Shown here: piece after piece, positions 7,980-17,499 of the stretch
Layout of the letters: every line of letters starts with the position of its first letter
How positions within the stretch are numbered: position 1 is the stretch's first letter
NCBI GenBank assembly: GCA_023253615.1
Contig: JALRFZ010000077.1
Span: 1-17,499, forward strand
Direction: 5' to 3'
Length of the DNA stretch: 17,499 nt
Source: Verrucomicrobiales bacterium
GTDB lineage: Bacteria > Verrucomicrobiota > Verrucomicrobiia > Verrucomicrobiales > DEV007
The notes under the pieces: model-generated
Seen by the model: the letters and a program-made list of their open reading frames with translations, nothing else
Databases searched by the model: none
Told to the model about the DNA's origin: nothing
Translations under genes and position numbers: made by a program

Positions 7980-9245
7980 ATGAGAAGGCACCTTCCAGTC
8001 TCTTTCGCGCTTTTGCTCACCGCGATCACCCTCGCATCCGGGGACGACGCGCGTTATGCGCCGGCGTGGGCCGGGATCGCTCCGAAGCGGATCATCCAGC
8101 ACCCTGCCTCCGACGGCGACTCACTTGTCCGTGCCGTGGCCGCGCTGCAGCCGGGCGATCAGCTGGTGCTGGCCGCCGGCACCTACCGCGTGGAGCGGAT
8201 GTGGGACATCCGGGTCAGCGGCACGGCGGAGGCTCCCATCTGGATCGTCGCCGCGGATGGCGCGGCGGTTGTGCTGACCCGGTCCGACGACCGGCAGAAT
8301 GTCGTCAACATCGGCCAGGGCGGCGCGGTGGAATACCTGTGTCTGCGCGGCGTCGAGATCACCGGAGGCAGTCACGGCCTGCGGCTCGGCCGGTGCCGCG
8401 AGGTCTGGATCGACCGGTGCCACATCCATCACACCGGCCAGGTCTGTCTCAGCGCCAACAGCGCCGATACGAGCCGGCTCTTTCTCACCCGCAACCACCT
8501 CCATCACGGCGGTGGACACGGAGAGGGCATGTATCTGGGCGCGAACAACGGCGAGTTCATCATGAGCGAAAGCGTGATCGCTTTGAACCACATCCACGAT
8601 TGCCGGGGGTCGCAGGGCGACGGCATCGAGGTGAAGCAGGGATCGTGGGGCAATCTCATCGCGGAGAATGATATCCACGACACCCAGTATCCCTGCATCA
8701 CCGTTTACGGCACCGCCGGGAAACCGGTGAACATCATCGAGCGGAATCTCTGCCGGCGCAGCGATGATCACACCATGCAGGTGCAGGGCGAGGCGATCGT
8801 GCGGAACAACGTCCTCATCAGCGCGAAGGGATCCGGTTTCGCGAGCACCGATCATCAGGGGAAGACGGTGAACCTCCAGGTCGTCCACAACACGATCATC
8901 AATGCCGGCCACGCCTTCAGCGGCGGCTCGTGGAACGGGCGGGAGGGGATGGTGCTGGCGAACAACGTGATTTATTCCCGCGACCAGAACGCCCTGCATT
9001 TCGCGAATGGCCGCGAGGGCGTGACCATCACCGGCAACGTCATCGTCGGCCATGGGCCGAAAGAAGGGACTTCGCCGGGACGAGGGCTCGGGGATTTCGC
9101 CGGCCTGGACTGGGATGGCGGGAAGCACGATGCCACGCCCGCTCCGGACGCGCCCTTCGAAAAGGCCGATGCGGACTACCTCGCCGAGACCGATTTTTCC
9201 GGCCGGCCGCGCACCGGCCCCGTCAGCGGCGCGCGTGTCCGGTGA
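7980..9245 (+). CDS. Secreted right-handed parallel beta-helix protein
   Basis: A 421-residue protein with a signal peptide of about 20 residues (hydrophobic VSFALLLTAITLASG). Residues about 40-95 contain the usual opening of pectate-lyase-like proteins: a D-S-L-x-x-A segment, LQPGDQLVLAAGTYR, and APIWIVAADGAAVVL. Repeated strand-turn coils follow, with many N-x-I and H-I-H-x-turn units (for example VWIDRCHIHHTGQ, VIALNHIHDC, LIAENDIHDT, VHNTIINAG, VLANNVIY, ITGNVIVG). This is the right-handed parallel beta-helix fold of PF13229-type proteins, many of which are polysaccharide lyases or hydrolases of the cell surface. I cannot identify a catalytic triad, so substrate and activity are open. It sits 107 bases after the kinase-like gene in the same direction; no ribosome site is close to the ATG. 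A role with the sialidases in glycan use is inferred from context only. Confidence 0.85.
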   Translation: MRRHLPVSFALLLTAITLASGDDARYAPAWAGIAPKRIIQHPASDGDSLVRAVAALQPGDQLVLAAGTYRVERMWDIRVSGTAEAPIWIVAADGAAVVLTRSDDRQNVVNIGQGGAVEYLCLRGVEITGGSHGLRLGRCREVWIDRCHIHHTGQVCLSANSADTSRLFLTRNHLHHGGGHGEGMYLGANNGEFIMSESVIALNHIHDCRGSQGDGIEVKQGSWGNLIAENDIHDTQYPCITVYGTAGKPVNIIERNLCRRSDDHTMQVQGEAIVRNNVLISAKGSGFASTDHQGKTVNLQVVHNTIINAGHAFSGGSWNGREGMVLANNVIYSRDQNALHFANGREGVTITGNVIVGHGPKEGTSPGRGLGDFAGLDWDGGKHDATPAPDAPFEKADADYLAETDFSGRPRTGPVSGARVR

Positions 9246-9436
9246 GCAGGGAGAAGGGCGAATGCCGTAGTCTCAGCCGTCCGCCCCCCGAGGCCATGCG
9301 CGCGTTGAACACGAGGGCCCATCCCTTGATCGAACCCTTCGATGCGGCGGCACCGGAGTGAGGCGGGGAAAACCAAAAGACCGGCAAACGGCTGATTTCG
9401 CTTGTTCCAGGGTCGGAAGACGGATTGGATGCCGCG

Positions 9437-10924
9437 ATGAGCAAGATCCCCCACCCTGACCGGCGGCGCGACCCGGTTGAATTGTGTCCCACCCAGGAAA
9501 CCCTCGTTCATGGGATCCGGCACGCATTGACCGTCGGGCGTTTCGTCCATCTCTGGAGCGGTCCGGGAATGGGCACGACCACCGTACTCCGGCATCTCGA
9601 AGCGGAGACGGGAGGCGCGTTGCTCAATGCCGCGAGTTTTCTCGAGGCCGCCAAAGGAGAGGATCCGCTGGCGCTCGAGGAGGCGGTGCGGAAATCCATC
9701 GGGAAGGCGTTGCGCGACCATGAGACGGTACTCATCGACGATCTGCCCGCGATCGTCCAGGTGATGATCGGCTGCGATTCGCCATGGCCGAGGCGCGGCT
9801 GGATCCGGAATGTGTTTGAGATGCTCGCCCATTACGCGGAGGCCCGCGATCGGAGGGTGGTCGTGACCGGAGACGCCTTCGAGAGCCGTTCCTTCCCGTT
9901 TGGCATTGATCAATGGAAGGTCGAGGACTACTCGGCCTTCCTTGCGGCATGGCTGGGGAAGGCAAAGGCCGGACGTCTCGACGCGGGCCGGATCCATCGC
10001 TTCGCCCCCCATCTGAACGCCTACCAGATCCGCAATGCCTGCCTCTGGACCGCCGGCAACGAGGATCTCGACACGGAGGGATTCATCGAGTATCTGCGCA
10101 GCCAGAGGTTGACGAGCAATGTCGATCTCGGCGAAGTGCAGACCGTCACCCTGCAATCGCTTCGCGGAGCGGATGAGGTCGTATCCGCGCTCGAAAACCT
10201 CGTGGCGCTCCCCCTCGAGAATGACGATCTCGCCACCCGTTTCCGCCTGCGACCGAAGCGGGGCGTGCTCCTTCACGGTCCTCCGGGGACCGGAAAGACC
10301 ACGGTGGGACGAGCCCTGGCGCATCGGTTGAAAGGGAAATTCCTCCTCATCGACGGCACCTTCATTGCCGGCTCGGGAATGTTCTACCACCAGGTGGATC
10401 AGGTGTTCCGTCTGGCCCGGGAAAACTCGCCGTCCGTGATCTTCATCGACGATGCCGATGCCATCTTCGAGAAGCATGACGAACGCGGCCTCTACCGGTA
10501 TCTGCTGACGAAACTCGATGGACTCGAGAGTGAAAGTTCCTCCCGGGTCTGCGTGATGATGACGGCGATGAACGTCCGGGATCTGCCCCCGGCTCTGATC
10601 CGTTCCGGCCGCATCGAACTCTGGCTCGAGATGAAACTGCCGGATCAAGCGGCCCGGGCCGCCATTCTCGGGGATCATCTCTCCGGTTTGCCGGCTCCGT
10701 TCCGCAGGGTCTCCGTCAACGGGATCGCCGCCGATACCGCAGGGCTTGTCGGAGCGGATCTGAAACGGATCGTTTCCGATGCGTGCGCGCTCCGTGCGGC
10801 CGACCAGGTAAGGGGAAGTGCCGCGAAGACAGGTCTGCAATACCTGCGTGACGCACATGCCGCGCTGCGGGCACAGCGGGAAGCCGCCAGCGCCGCCATT
10901 GGCATCGGAAGCGGTTGCCTCTGA
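9437..10924 (+). CDS. Tandem AAA-type ATPase with a degenerate first P-loop
   Basis: A 495-residue cytoplasmic protein. The C-terminal half is a standard AAA domain: Walker A GPPGTGKTT (281-289), Walker B FIDDADAIF (336-344), sensor-1 N379, and R389/R392 in IRSGRIE as arginine-finger candidates, then a helical lid. The Walker B second acid is Asp rather than the usual Glu. The N-terminal half repeats the plan in decayed form: GPGMGTTT at 42-49 has Thr where the catalytic Lys should be, and LIDD at 99-102 looks like a Walker B. This resembles two-ring AAA proteins with one inactive ring, which remodel protein complexes; the substrate is unknown. I chose ATG 9437; an in-frame TTG at 9425 close behind GGAAGA is an alternative adding four residues. 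It converges with the epimerase gene 67 bases away. No partner gene is adjacent. Confidence 0.85.
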   Translation: MSKIPHPDRRRDPVELCPTQETLVHGIRHALTVGRFVHLWSGPGMGTTTVLRHLEAETGGALLNAASFLEAAKGEDPLALEEAVRKSIGKALRDHETVLIDDLPAIVQVMIGCDSPWPRRGWIRNVFEMLAHYAEARDRRVVVTGDAFESRSFPFGIDQWKVEDYSAFLAAWLGKAKAGRLDAGRIHRFAPHLNAYQIRNACLWTAGNEDLDTEGFIEYLRSQRLTSNVDLGEVQTVTLQSLRGADEVVSALENLVALPLENDDLATRFRLRPKRGVLLHGPPGTGKTTVGRALAHRLKGKFLLIDGTFIAGSGMFYHQVDQVFRLARENSPSVIFIDDADAIFEKHDERGLYRYLLTKLDGLESESSSRVCVMMTAMNVRDLPPALIRSGRIELWLEMKLPDQAARAAILGDHLSGLPAPFRRVSVNGIAADTAGLVGADLKRIVSDACALRAADQVRGSAAKTGLQYLRDAHAALRAQREAASAAIGIGSGCL

Positions 10925-10991
10925 GTCCGGGATGGGGCGGGTGCCGTCTCCCGGCGTCCCCGCGCCCCGCGATGCGTCGGCGTCCCGGGGC

Positions 10992-11981
10992 CTACAGATT
11001 CACCTCTCCCGCCCACGTCTGGTTCTCCAGATACCACGCCACCGTGGCATCGAGGCCTTCATCGAGGTCGATCCCCGGCTCCCAGCCGAGGAGGGACTTG
11101 GCTTTGGTGATGTCGGCGGCCGTGTCCTGCATTTCGGAGGCGCTCATGGGTTGCCAGACGATCTCGGCCTTTTTCCCGAGGCGGTCTTCGATCTTGCGGA
11201 TGAAATCGAGGAGGGAAATCGGAGTCTTGCCTCCGCCGAGATTGATCACCTCGTGTCCGGCCTTGCCCTCGCGTCCCATCGGCTTTCCGGCGAGGATGGT
11301 GCCGCGGGCGATGTCATCGACGTAGGTGAAGTCGCGCGTCTGCAAGCCATCGCCGAAGACGGTGATGGGCGTGCCTTCGTGGATCCACTTGATGAAGCGG
11401 AAGGGTGCCATGTCGGGTCGTCCGGCGGGACCGTAGACGGTGAAATAGCGCAGGATGGAGACGTCGAGGCCGTAGAGGTGATGGTAGGTGTAGCAGAGCA
11501 CCTCGGCGGCTTTCTTCGACGCGGCGTAGGGTGAGAGCGGCCGCTCGACGGGCAGGTCCTCGCGGAAGGGCATGGGCTGCCCGGCGTAGAGCGAGGAGGT
11601 CGAGGCGAGGACGAGCTTCCCGCAATCGTGCCGGTGCATCAGCTCCATCAGGTTCAGCGCGCCCTGGGCGTTCGAGCGCAGGTAAACGTGCGGATCCTCG
11701 ATGCTGTAGCGGACGCCGGCGCGGGCCGCAAGATTGAAGATGGCGTCGAAGCGGTGGGCCGCGAAGACGGGCACGAGCTCGTAGAGATTCTCGATGTCGG
11801 CCTCGACGAAGGTGAACGCCTCGCGCCCCTCGAGCGAGGCGAGGCGGTGGCGTTTCATCCCCACGTCGTAGGCGTCGTTCAGATTGTCGAGCCCCACCAC
11901 CTCGATCCCCTGGTCGAGGAGGAGGCTGGAGACGCGCGAGGCGATGAAGCCGGCGCTGCCGGTGACAAGGACACGTTTCAT
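10992..11981 (-). CDS. NAD-dependent sugar epimerase, UDP-glucuronate 4-epimerase-like
   Basis: A 329-residue extended short-chain dehydrogenase. The nucleotide site is VLVTGSAGFIA (4-14), with Ala14 where most relatives have the third Gly. YAASK (Y152, K156) is the catalytic pair and STSS in LASTSSLYAG supplies the Ser/Thr. The segments RAGVRYSIEDPHVYLRSN and RYFTVYGPAGRPDMAPFRF, then RDFTYVDDIARG, are hallmarks of the UDP-glucuronate to UDP-galacturonate 4-epimerase branch, which feeds polysaccharide or lipopolysaccharide synthesis in the cytoplasm. ATG 11981 overlaps the stop of the upstream propeller gene as TGATG, so translation is probably coupled; an in-frame TTG just before it is less likely. 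Length is normal for the family. Other NDP-hexuronate or NDP-hexose epimerases remain possible because substrate cannot be fixed from motifs alone. Confidence 0.9.
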   Translation of the reverse strand: MKRVLVTGSAGFIASRVSSLLLDQGIEVVGLDNLNDAYDVGMKRHRLASLEGREAFTFVEADIENLYELVPVFAAHRFDAIFNLAARAGVRYSIEDPHVYLRSNAQGALNLMELMHRHDCGKLVLASTSSLYAGQPMPFREDLPVERPLSPYAASKKAAEVLCYTYHHLYGLDVSILRYFTVYGPAGRPDMAPFRFIKWIHEGTPITVFGDGLQTRDFTYVDDIARGTILAGKPMGREGKAGHEVINLGGGKTPISLLDFIRKIEDRLGKKAEIVWQPMSASEMQDTAADITKAKSLLGWEPGIDLDEGLDATVAWYLENQTWAGEVNL

Positions 11982-12838
11982 CAAGCGGGGGCGGGCACGC
12001 GGATGGCACCCTTGATGGCCTTGATTTCGGCGCTTTTGAAGGTTTCGACAAGCGAATAATCGCTGCGGCGCAGCACGTAGATGATGGAACTGGAGTTTTT
12101 CCGGAAGCGACGCTCCATCTTGCGGCCGCCGCAGAGGTAGATGTGGTCGTCGTCGTGGGCGATGCCCTTGCAGAAGGCTTCCTCGGCATCGTGTTCGAAG
12201 ACGAGCTCGCTCTCGACCATCAATCCCGACCGGTAAGGGTGTTTCACCCGCTTGCCCTTGCTGGAGGTGGCGCAGATGGCGATCTTTTTGCCGTCGAGGA
12301 ACTGGAAATCGTGGATTTCCCAGCCGAACTCGAAGCGCTCGATCTCCCCGAGATCGCCATCGGTGACGAGGACGCCGCTGTTGGCATACTGGGTGGTGGT
12401 GAGCCAGTTCAGCGAGATGTAAAAACGATCGCCTTGGCGCACGATGTGGTTGAGATGATTGTAATTTTTCTTGTATTCGATCTTCCGCCTCGGATCGGGC
12501 GGGGTGATGCGGTGGACGCGGGCGAGACGCAGGTCAGGGTCGAAGAGCCAGATCTCGTTCGATTTCGTGGCCGTGAGATAGAGGAATCCATCGACGAAAG
12601 ACATCTGGTGGAAGTCGGGCGTCGGATCGTAGAGCCGGGTCCGGGCGACCTTGGAGAAGTCATCCAGCCGCAGTTGATAAACCCGGCTGAGGCTGGCGAC
12701 GTAGAGATGCGGTCCCGCCGCCTCGATGCCCATCATCGCCTCCTTGTCCGAGCTGTGGAAGACACAGCGGTGCTCCCGCGTCACCGTGTCGAAGGCGACG
12801 ACCTGGCCGCCTTCGGTGGCGAGGAGCAACTGCGACAT
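11981..12838 (-). CDS. Beta-propeller-like protein of unknown function
   Basis: A 285-residue protein without a signal peptide or membrane segment, so probably cytoplasmic. It is built of about five or six repeats of the pattern G-x-x-hydrophobic-Y-hydrophobic, each followed by a Ser/Thr-rich turn and a D-x-x strand, as in YWTD/NHL/WD-like propellers. Three repeats start with a His at the same place, 9-10 residues before the core strand (H77, H131, H176); the next repeat has Lys224 there. I do not recognise a named family with certainty; it recalls conserved hypothetical propellers found with surface-glycan genes. It starts 30 bases after the oxidoreductase gene and overlaps the epimerase start by one base, which places it in a sugar-nucleotide context. 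ATG 12838 has a C-rich leader and no Shine-Dalgarno. It may bind a ligand or sugar; no enzyme role is claimed. Confidence 0.72.
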   Translation of the reverse strand: MSQLLLATEGGQVVAFDTVTREHRCVFHSSDKEAMMGIEAAGPHLYVASLSRVYQLRLDDFSKVARTRLYDPTPDFHQMSFVDGFLYLTATKSNEIWLFDPDLRLARVHRITPPDPRRKIEYKKNYNHLNHIVRQGDRFYISLNWLTTTQYANSGVLVTDGDLGEIERFEFGWEIHDFQFLDGKKIAICATSSKGKRVKHPYRSGLMVESELVFEHDAEEAFCKGIAHDDDHIYLCGGRKMERRFRKNSSSIIYVLRRSDYSLVETFKSAEIKAIKGAIRVPAPA

Positions 12839-12868
12839 GGGGCGCGGCGGGCGGGCGGATCAATCGAA

Positions 12869-13915
12869 TCAGAGCGTCACCTTCGCGCCGTTGTTGCGGG
12901 CGCTCTCGTAGATCGCGCAGATGAGGGCGACGGCGCGGCGGGCCTCGCGTCCATCGACGCTCGGCGAACGGCCTTCGCGGATCGCGGTGACGACGTCCTC
13001 GAAATTCCGCATGTGGCTCTCGAAGTTGATCGCCTTCGGATCATTCGCCCCGAGACCCTTGCCGACGCTGCCCTGCATCAGCGCGGCGCGGACGACCTCG
13101 TCCTGCGGAGCCGGCTCGGCGAAGTCCCAGACGCGGAACTTTTCATCGGCGAGGAAGGCGGAGCCCTGATCGCCGCAGATCTGCACCTCGGCCGGGTGCC
13201 CGGTCGACGACCAGCAGGCGGTCGAGCCCTGGATGACCCCACGGGCACCACTCGCGAATTCGAGGATCGCGACGGCGGTATCCTCCACCTCGATCCCGCT
13301 GTGGGCGAGGCAGGCGGTGGAGGCGGAAACGGAAACGACGTCTCCGGCGAGATAGAGCAACTGGTCGACGAGGTGGATCGATTGATTCATCAGCGCCCCG
13401 CCCCCATCGAGGGCCCAGGTGCCGCGCCAGGCGCCGGAGTCGTAATAGGCCTGGGTGCGCCACCATTTCACGTAGGCATCGCAGAGGGTGAGCCGCCCGA
13501 AACGGCCGGACTCGACCGCCTTCTTGAAGTGCTCCATCGCCGGATTGAAACGGCGGTTGAAGATACCCGAGAGCGTCACCCCGGCCTCGTCGCAGGCCGC
13601 GATCATCTGATCGATCCGCTCGGGCGTGATCTCCAGCGGCTTTTCACAGATGACGTGCTTGCCCGCCTTGGCCGCGGCGAGGGCCGGCTCGAGGTGCGCG
13701 CCGCTCGGGGTGGCGATGGTCACGATCTCCAGCTCGGGATCGGAGAGGAAGGCATCGAGATCGGTGTAGCCCTTGCCCCCGTGCTCGGCGACGAGCGCCT
13801 CGACCGCATCGGAGCGGCGGCCGAAGAAGGAATGGAGCTCGCCCCCCTGCATCGCATGGATGGCCTTGGCGTGGAAGTTGGCGATCATGCCGGCTCCGAT
13901 GATTCCGAATTTCAT
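12869..13915 (-). CDS. Gfo/Idh/MocA family NAD(P)-dependent oxidoreductase
   Basis: A 348-residue cytoplasmic dehydrogenase. The N-terminal Rossmann fold has GAGMIA (7-12) after the first strand, the family signature EKPL at 91-94 with K92 as the likely catalytic lysine, and the C-terminal domain has GGGALMNQSIHLVDQL with H181. The family oxidises or reduces sugars, inositols and sugar nucleotides; the substrate here is unknown. Length is typical. I start at ATG 13915, which gives MKFGIIGAG directly; an upstream in-frame start would prepend 46 residues that overlap the transporter gene antisense-like and show no domain. It follows the Nramp-like gene by 40 bases and precedes the propeller gene by 30. 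With the epimerase downstream, work on a sugar acid or a UDP-sugar derivative is a fair inference. Confidence 0.92.
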   Translation of the reverse strand: MKFGIIGAGMIANFHAKAIHAMQGGELHSFFGRRSDAVEALVAEHGGKGYTDLDAFLSDPELEIVTIATPSGAHLEPALAAAKAGKHVICEKPLEITPERIDQMIAACDEAGVTLSGIFNRRFNPAMEHFKKAVESGRFGRLTLCDAYVKWWRTQAYYDSGAWRGTWALDGGGALMNQSIHLVDQLLYLAGDVVSVSASTACLAHSGIEVEDTAVAILEFASGARGVIQGSTACWSSTGHPAEVQICGDQGSAFLADEKFRVWDFAEPAPQDEVVRAALMQGSVGKGLGANDPKAINFESHMRNFEDVVTAIREGRSPSVDGREARRAVALICAIYESARNNGAKVTL

Positions 13916-13955
13916 GGTGATGTCTGGGGGGGCTTGGAGGTGGAAAGAGGCCGGA

Positions 13956-15650
<1,695 letters not shown>

Positions 15651-15701
15651 GATGGGGGGCCGCTGGGTTTTTGGGATGCGTCGCGGTTGCGACCTTAGAC
15701 A

Positions 15702-15748
15702 GCCTGCCGGAAATCCGTTCGGAGAAGATTGAACTTTTTCCAGCAGGC
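15702..15748 (-). promoter_or_regulatory. Long hairpin in the leader of the Nramp-like gene
   Basis: On the minus strand GCCTGCTGGAAA and TTTCCGGCAGGC form a 12-base-pair stem with one G-U pair, and GTTC/GAAC makes an inner 4-pair stem in the loop. In + coordinates the arms are 15702-15713 and 15737-15748. It lies 52-98 bases before ATG 15650, inside the leader expected from the promoter at 15781-15808. No U-run follows, so it is not a standard terminator of the isoleucyl-tRNA synthetase gene. It does not match any riboswitch core I know. Confidence 0.45.
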
Positions 15749-15780
15749 GGTGTCCCGGGTGCCGATCCGCACGGCCCCTG

Positions 15781-15808
15781 AGTCTAGCCACGGCGGGGAA
15801 GGCGTCAA
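15781..15808 (-). promoter_or_regulatory. Sigma70-like promoter for the Nramp-like transcription unit
   Basis: On the minus strand TTGACG (15803-15808) and TAGACT (15781-15786) are separated by 16 bases, 20 bases beyond the stop of the isoleucyl-tRNA synthetase gene. Transcription would start near 15774 and give a leader of about 125 bases before ATG 15650. Each hexamer departs from consensus at one or two bases; read by eye only. Confidence 0.45.
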
Positions 15809-15828
15809 GGCGCGGGTGGTGGCGGAAG

Positions 15829-17499
15829 TCAGGAGCCCTCCAACGCCACCACGACCTCTTCGCACCTCTGGCAGAGCCCGCTCGCGACCAAGGGCAGGGA
15901 GCGGCGGCAGCGCGGGCATTCGGCATGGGTGGTCGCGGAAACGGTTGCCTTCGCCTCTCCATCACTTTCGGAAACGGTGAAGTCGGAGATCATGAGGAAC
16001 TCCAGAGCTTCCTCGCGCGATCCCCGGAGCAGCGCGCGCGCCGGATCATCGGCGGGCAGGTGGAAGACGACCGAAGCAGACTCGCGCTTCTTGAACTCGT
16101 CCGCCTTCACCGCCGCGTCGATCGCGACCTGGGCGAGGTCGCGGAGGCGCGAAAGCTGGGCGATCTGGTCCGAGGCGGCCGTGCCGGCATAGTCGGGCTC
16201 GGCCTCGGGGAAGAGCTCGAGGTGGACCGACTCCTTCTTGCCCGCGTATTCCCAGGCCTCGTCGGCGGTGAAGGAAAGGACGGGGGCAAGCAGCTTCACG
16301 AGCGCCTCGAAGACCCGGAACATCGCCGTCTGCGTGGCGCGGCGGCGCGGGGACGCGGCGGCATCGCAATAGAGGCGGTCCTTCGTGATGTCGATGTAGA
16401 GCGCGCTGAGATCGACCGTGCAGAATTGATTGAGGGTGTTGAAGACCTTCCGGAACTCGTAGGCGGCATAGGCCTCGCGGCACTCGACGACGACCTGATG
16501 GAGCCGCTCGAGGATCCAGCGGTCGATCAGGGAGAACTCCGCGTCGGCGACGGCATCTTTGGATGCGTCGAAGTCATACAGGTTCGCGAGGAGGATGCGC
16601 AGGGTGTTGCGGAAGCGGCGGTAGGGCTCCGCGGTCTGCTTGAAGAGATCCTCGCCGAAGGGCACCTCGTTCTGCCAGTCGACGCTGCTGACCCAGAGAC
16701 GGAGGATGTCGGCGCCGTATTTGTTGTAGAAGTAGGCGGCATCGACCGGCTTGCCCGACTTCGCGGCTTCGGACTTCGAGATCTTCTTCTTGTCCTGGTC
16801 GACGACAAAGCCGTGCGTCATCACCGCCCTGTAGGGCGCGGCGTCGCGCACCGCGACACTGAGCATGAGCGAACTCTGGAACCAGCCACGGTGCTGGTCG
16901 GTGGCCTCGAGGTAAAGGTCGGCGGGACAATGCAGTTCGGGATGGCGGTCCATCACCGCGACGTGGCTGGAGCCCGAGTCGATCCAGACGTCGAGGGTGT
17001 CGGTGCAGCGGGTCGTGCCTTTCGGCAGACCGAGTTGCTCCGCCCACCAGGCGTCGTCCTTTTCAAACCAGAGATTCGTGCCGCCCGACTCGGTGAGATC
17101 GGCGACGCGGCGTGCCAAGCCCGCGTCAAGAATGGGCTCGGAGGTCTGCGCGTCGTAGAAGACCGGCAGGGGCACGCCCCAGGTGCGCTGGCGCGAGATG
17201 CACCAGTCGGGACGCGACTCGACCGTTCCGTAGATGCGGTTGCGGCCCCAATGCGGCAGCCACTGGACGCGGTCGATCTCCTTCAGCGCGGTGCCGCGAA
17301 GGGCATCGATCTTGATGAAAAACTGCGGCACCGAGCGGAAGATGACCGGCGTCTTCGAGCGCCAGCAGTGCGGGTAGCTGTGGAGGTAGTTCTCCTTGCC
17401 AACGAGCGCGCCCTTTTCCGCGAGCAGCTTGATGATGGGCACGTTCGATTCGTGGACGTGCTGGCCGACGAGGAAATCGACGCCGACTTCATCGGTGAA
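15829..17499 (-). CDS. ileS: Isoleucyl-tRNA synthetase, C-terminal 556 residues (5' end cut by window)
   Basis: The frame is open to the right edge, beginning within the D-F-L-V-G-Q-H-V-H-E-S-N segment of the editing-domain exit. Class I synthetase features follow in order: HCWRSKTPVIFR, DWCISRQRTWGVPLPVF, DVWIDSGSSH, and KKISKSEA, the KMSKS signature with Ile for Met. The helical anticodon-binding domain comes next (RFRNTLRILLANLYDFD onward, then VLSFTADEAWEY), then a C-terminal zinc knuckle of the form C-x2-C...C-x2-C near the end, as in bacterial-type IleS with the terminal zinc finger. It charges tRNA-Ile with isoleucine in the cytoplasm and is essential. The first 5' part, including HIGH and most of the editing domain, lies beyond the window. 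A gap of 178 bases to the transporter gene holds a separate promoter, so co-transcription is not needed. Confidence 0.96.
   Translation of the reverse strand, partial: FTDEVGVDFLVGQHVHESNVPIIKLLAEKGALVGKENYLHSYPHCWRSKTPVIFRSVPQFFIKIDALRGTALKEIDRVQWLPHWGRNRIYGTVESRPDWCISRQRTWGVPLPVFYDAQTSEPILDAGLARRVADLTESGGTNLWFEKDDAWWAEQLGLPKGTTRCTDTLDVWIDSGSSHVAVMDRHPELHCPADLYLEATDQHRGWFQSSLMLSVAVRDAAPYRAVMTHGFVVDQDKKKISKSEAAKSGKPVDAAYFYNKYGADILRLWVSSVDWQNEVPFGEDLFKQTAEPYRRFRNTLRILLANLYDFDASKDAVADAEFSLIDRWILERLHQVVVECREAYAAYEFRKVFNTLNQFCTVDLSALYIDITKDRLYCDAAASPRRRATQTAMFRVFEALVKLLAPVLSFTADEAWEYAGKKESVHLELFPEAEPDYAGTAASDQIAQLSRLRDLAQVAIDAAVKADEFKKRESASVVFHLPADDPARALLRGSREEALEFLMISDFTVSESDGEAKATVSATTHAECPRCRRSLPLVASGLCQRCEEVVVALEGS

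Noticed and set aside
9297..9362. A 21-residue open frame with an ATCGAA-CCC-TTCGAT hairpin in the gap before the AAA gene
   Set aside because: Too short to judge, with no strong ribosome site, and 6-pair hairpins are common by chance. It could be a leader peptide but nothing else supports this.
9176..10858. A 560-codon minus-strand open frame opposite the AAA ATPase
   Set aside because: The plus strand has intact Walker A, Walker B and arginine-finger motifs; this frame has none.
15651..15828. A manganese riboswitch (yybP-ykoY) before the Nramp-like gene
   Set aside because: Considered because such RNAs control metal transporters, but the conserved core bases are not visible; only the hairpin described is reported.

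Overview
This is a GC-rich, densely coding window. The gene families point to the Planctomycetota-Verrucomicrobiota-Chlamydiota group, most likely a verrucomicrobium. The main pointers are a DUF1587/1595/1592/1588/1585 cytochrome c-like protein, sialidase/BNR secreted proteins, a LamG fusion and a divergent Nramp relative. Many starts lack a Shine-Dalgarno sequence. The taxon is inferred from families, not from a marker gene. I see no rRNA, tRNA, CRISPR array or insertion sequence.

Layout. Positions 1-4257 form a sialidase region. It holds the C-terminal end of one sialidase-like protein (+), a convergent regulator joining an FCD ligand-binding domain to an AraC DNA-binding domain (-), and, divergent from the regulator, a secreted LamG protein with two sialidase-like propellers (+). 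The regulator may sense a sugar acid released by the sialidases, as the FCD regulator NanR senses sialic acid. Positions 4352-6988 (+) encode a large exported protein with two CxxCH motifs. Positions 7124-7872 (+) hold a two-gene unit: a 55-residue basic protein followed 8 bases later by a compact protein-kinase-like protein from a TTG start. Positions 7980-9245 (+) encode a secreted parallel beta-helix protein, and 9437-10924 (+) a tandem AAA ATPase whose first P-loop is degenerate.

Positions 10992-15650 (-) look like one transcription unit, in transcript order: Nramp-like transporter, Gfo/Idh/MocA oxidoreductase, beta-propeller protein of unknown function, and UDP-glucuronate 4-epimerase-like protein. 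Gaps are 40, 30 and -1 bases. A sigma70-like promoter and a long hairpin lie upstream of the transporter. Positions 15829-17499 (-) carry most of isoleucyl-tRNA synthetase, cut by the window edge.

Best candidates for something undescribed: the 55-residue protein plus mini-kinase pair, the FCD-AraC fusion beside sialidases, and the Nramp-like transporter lacking both metal-site motifs. Functions come from motifs read by eye; no database search was possible.
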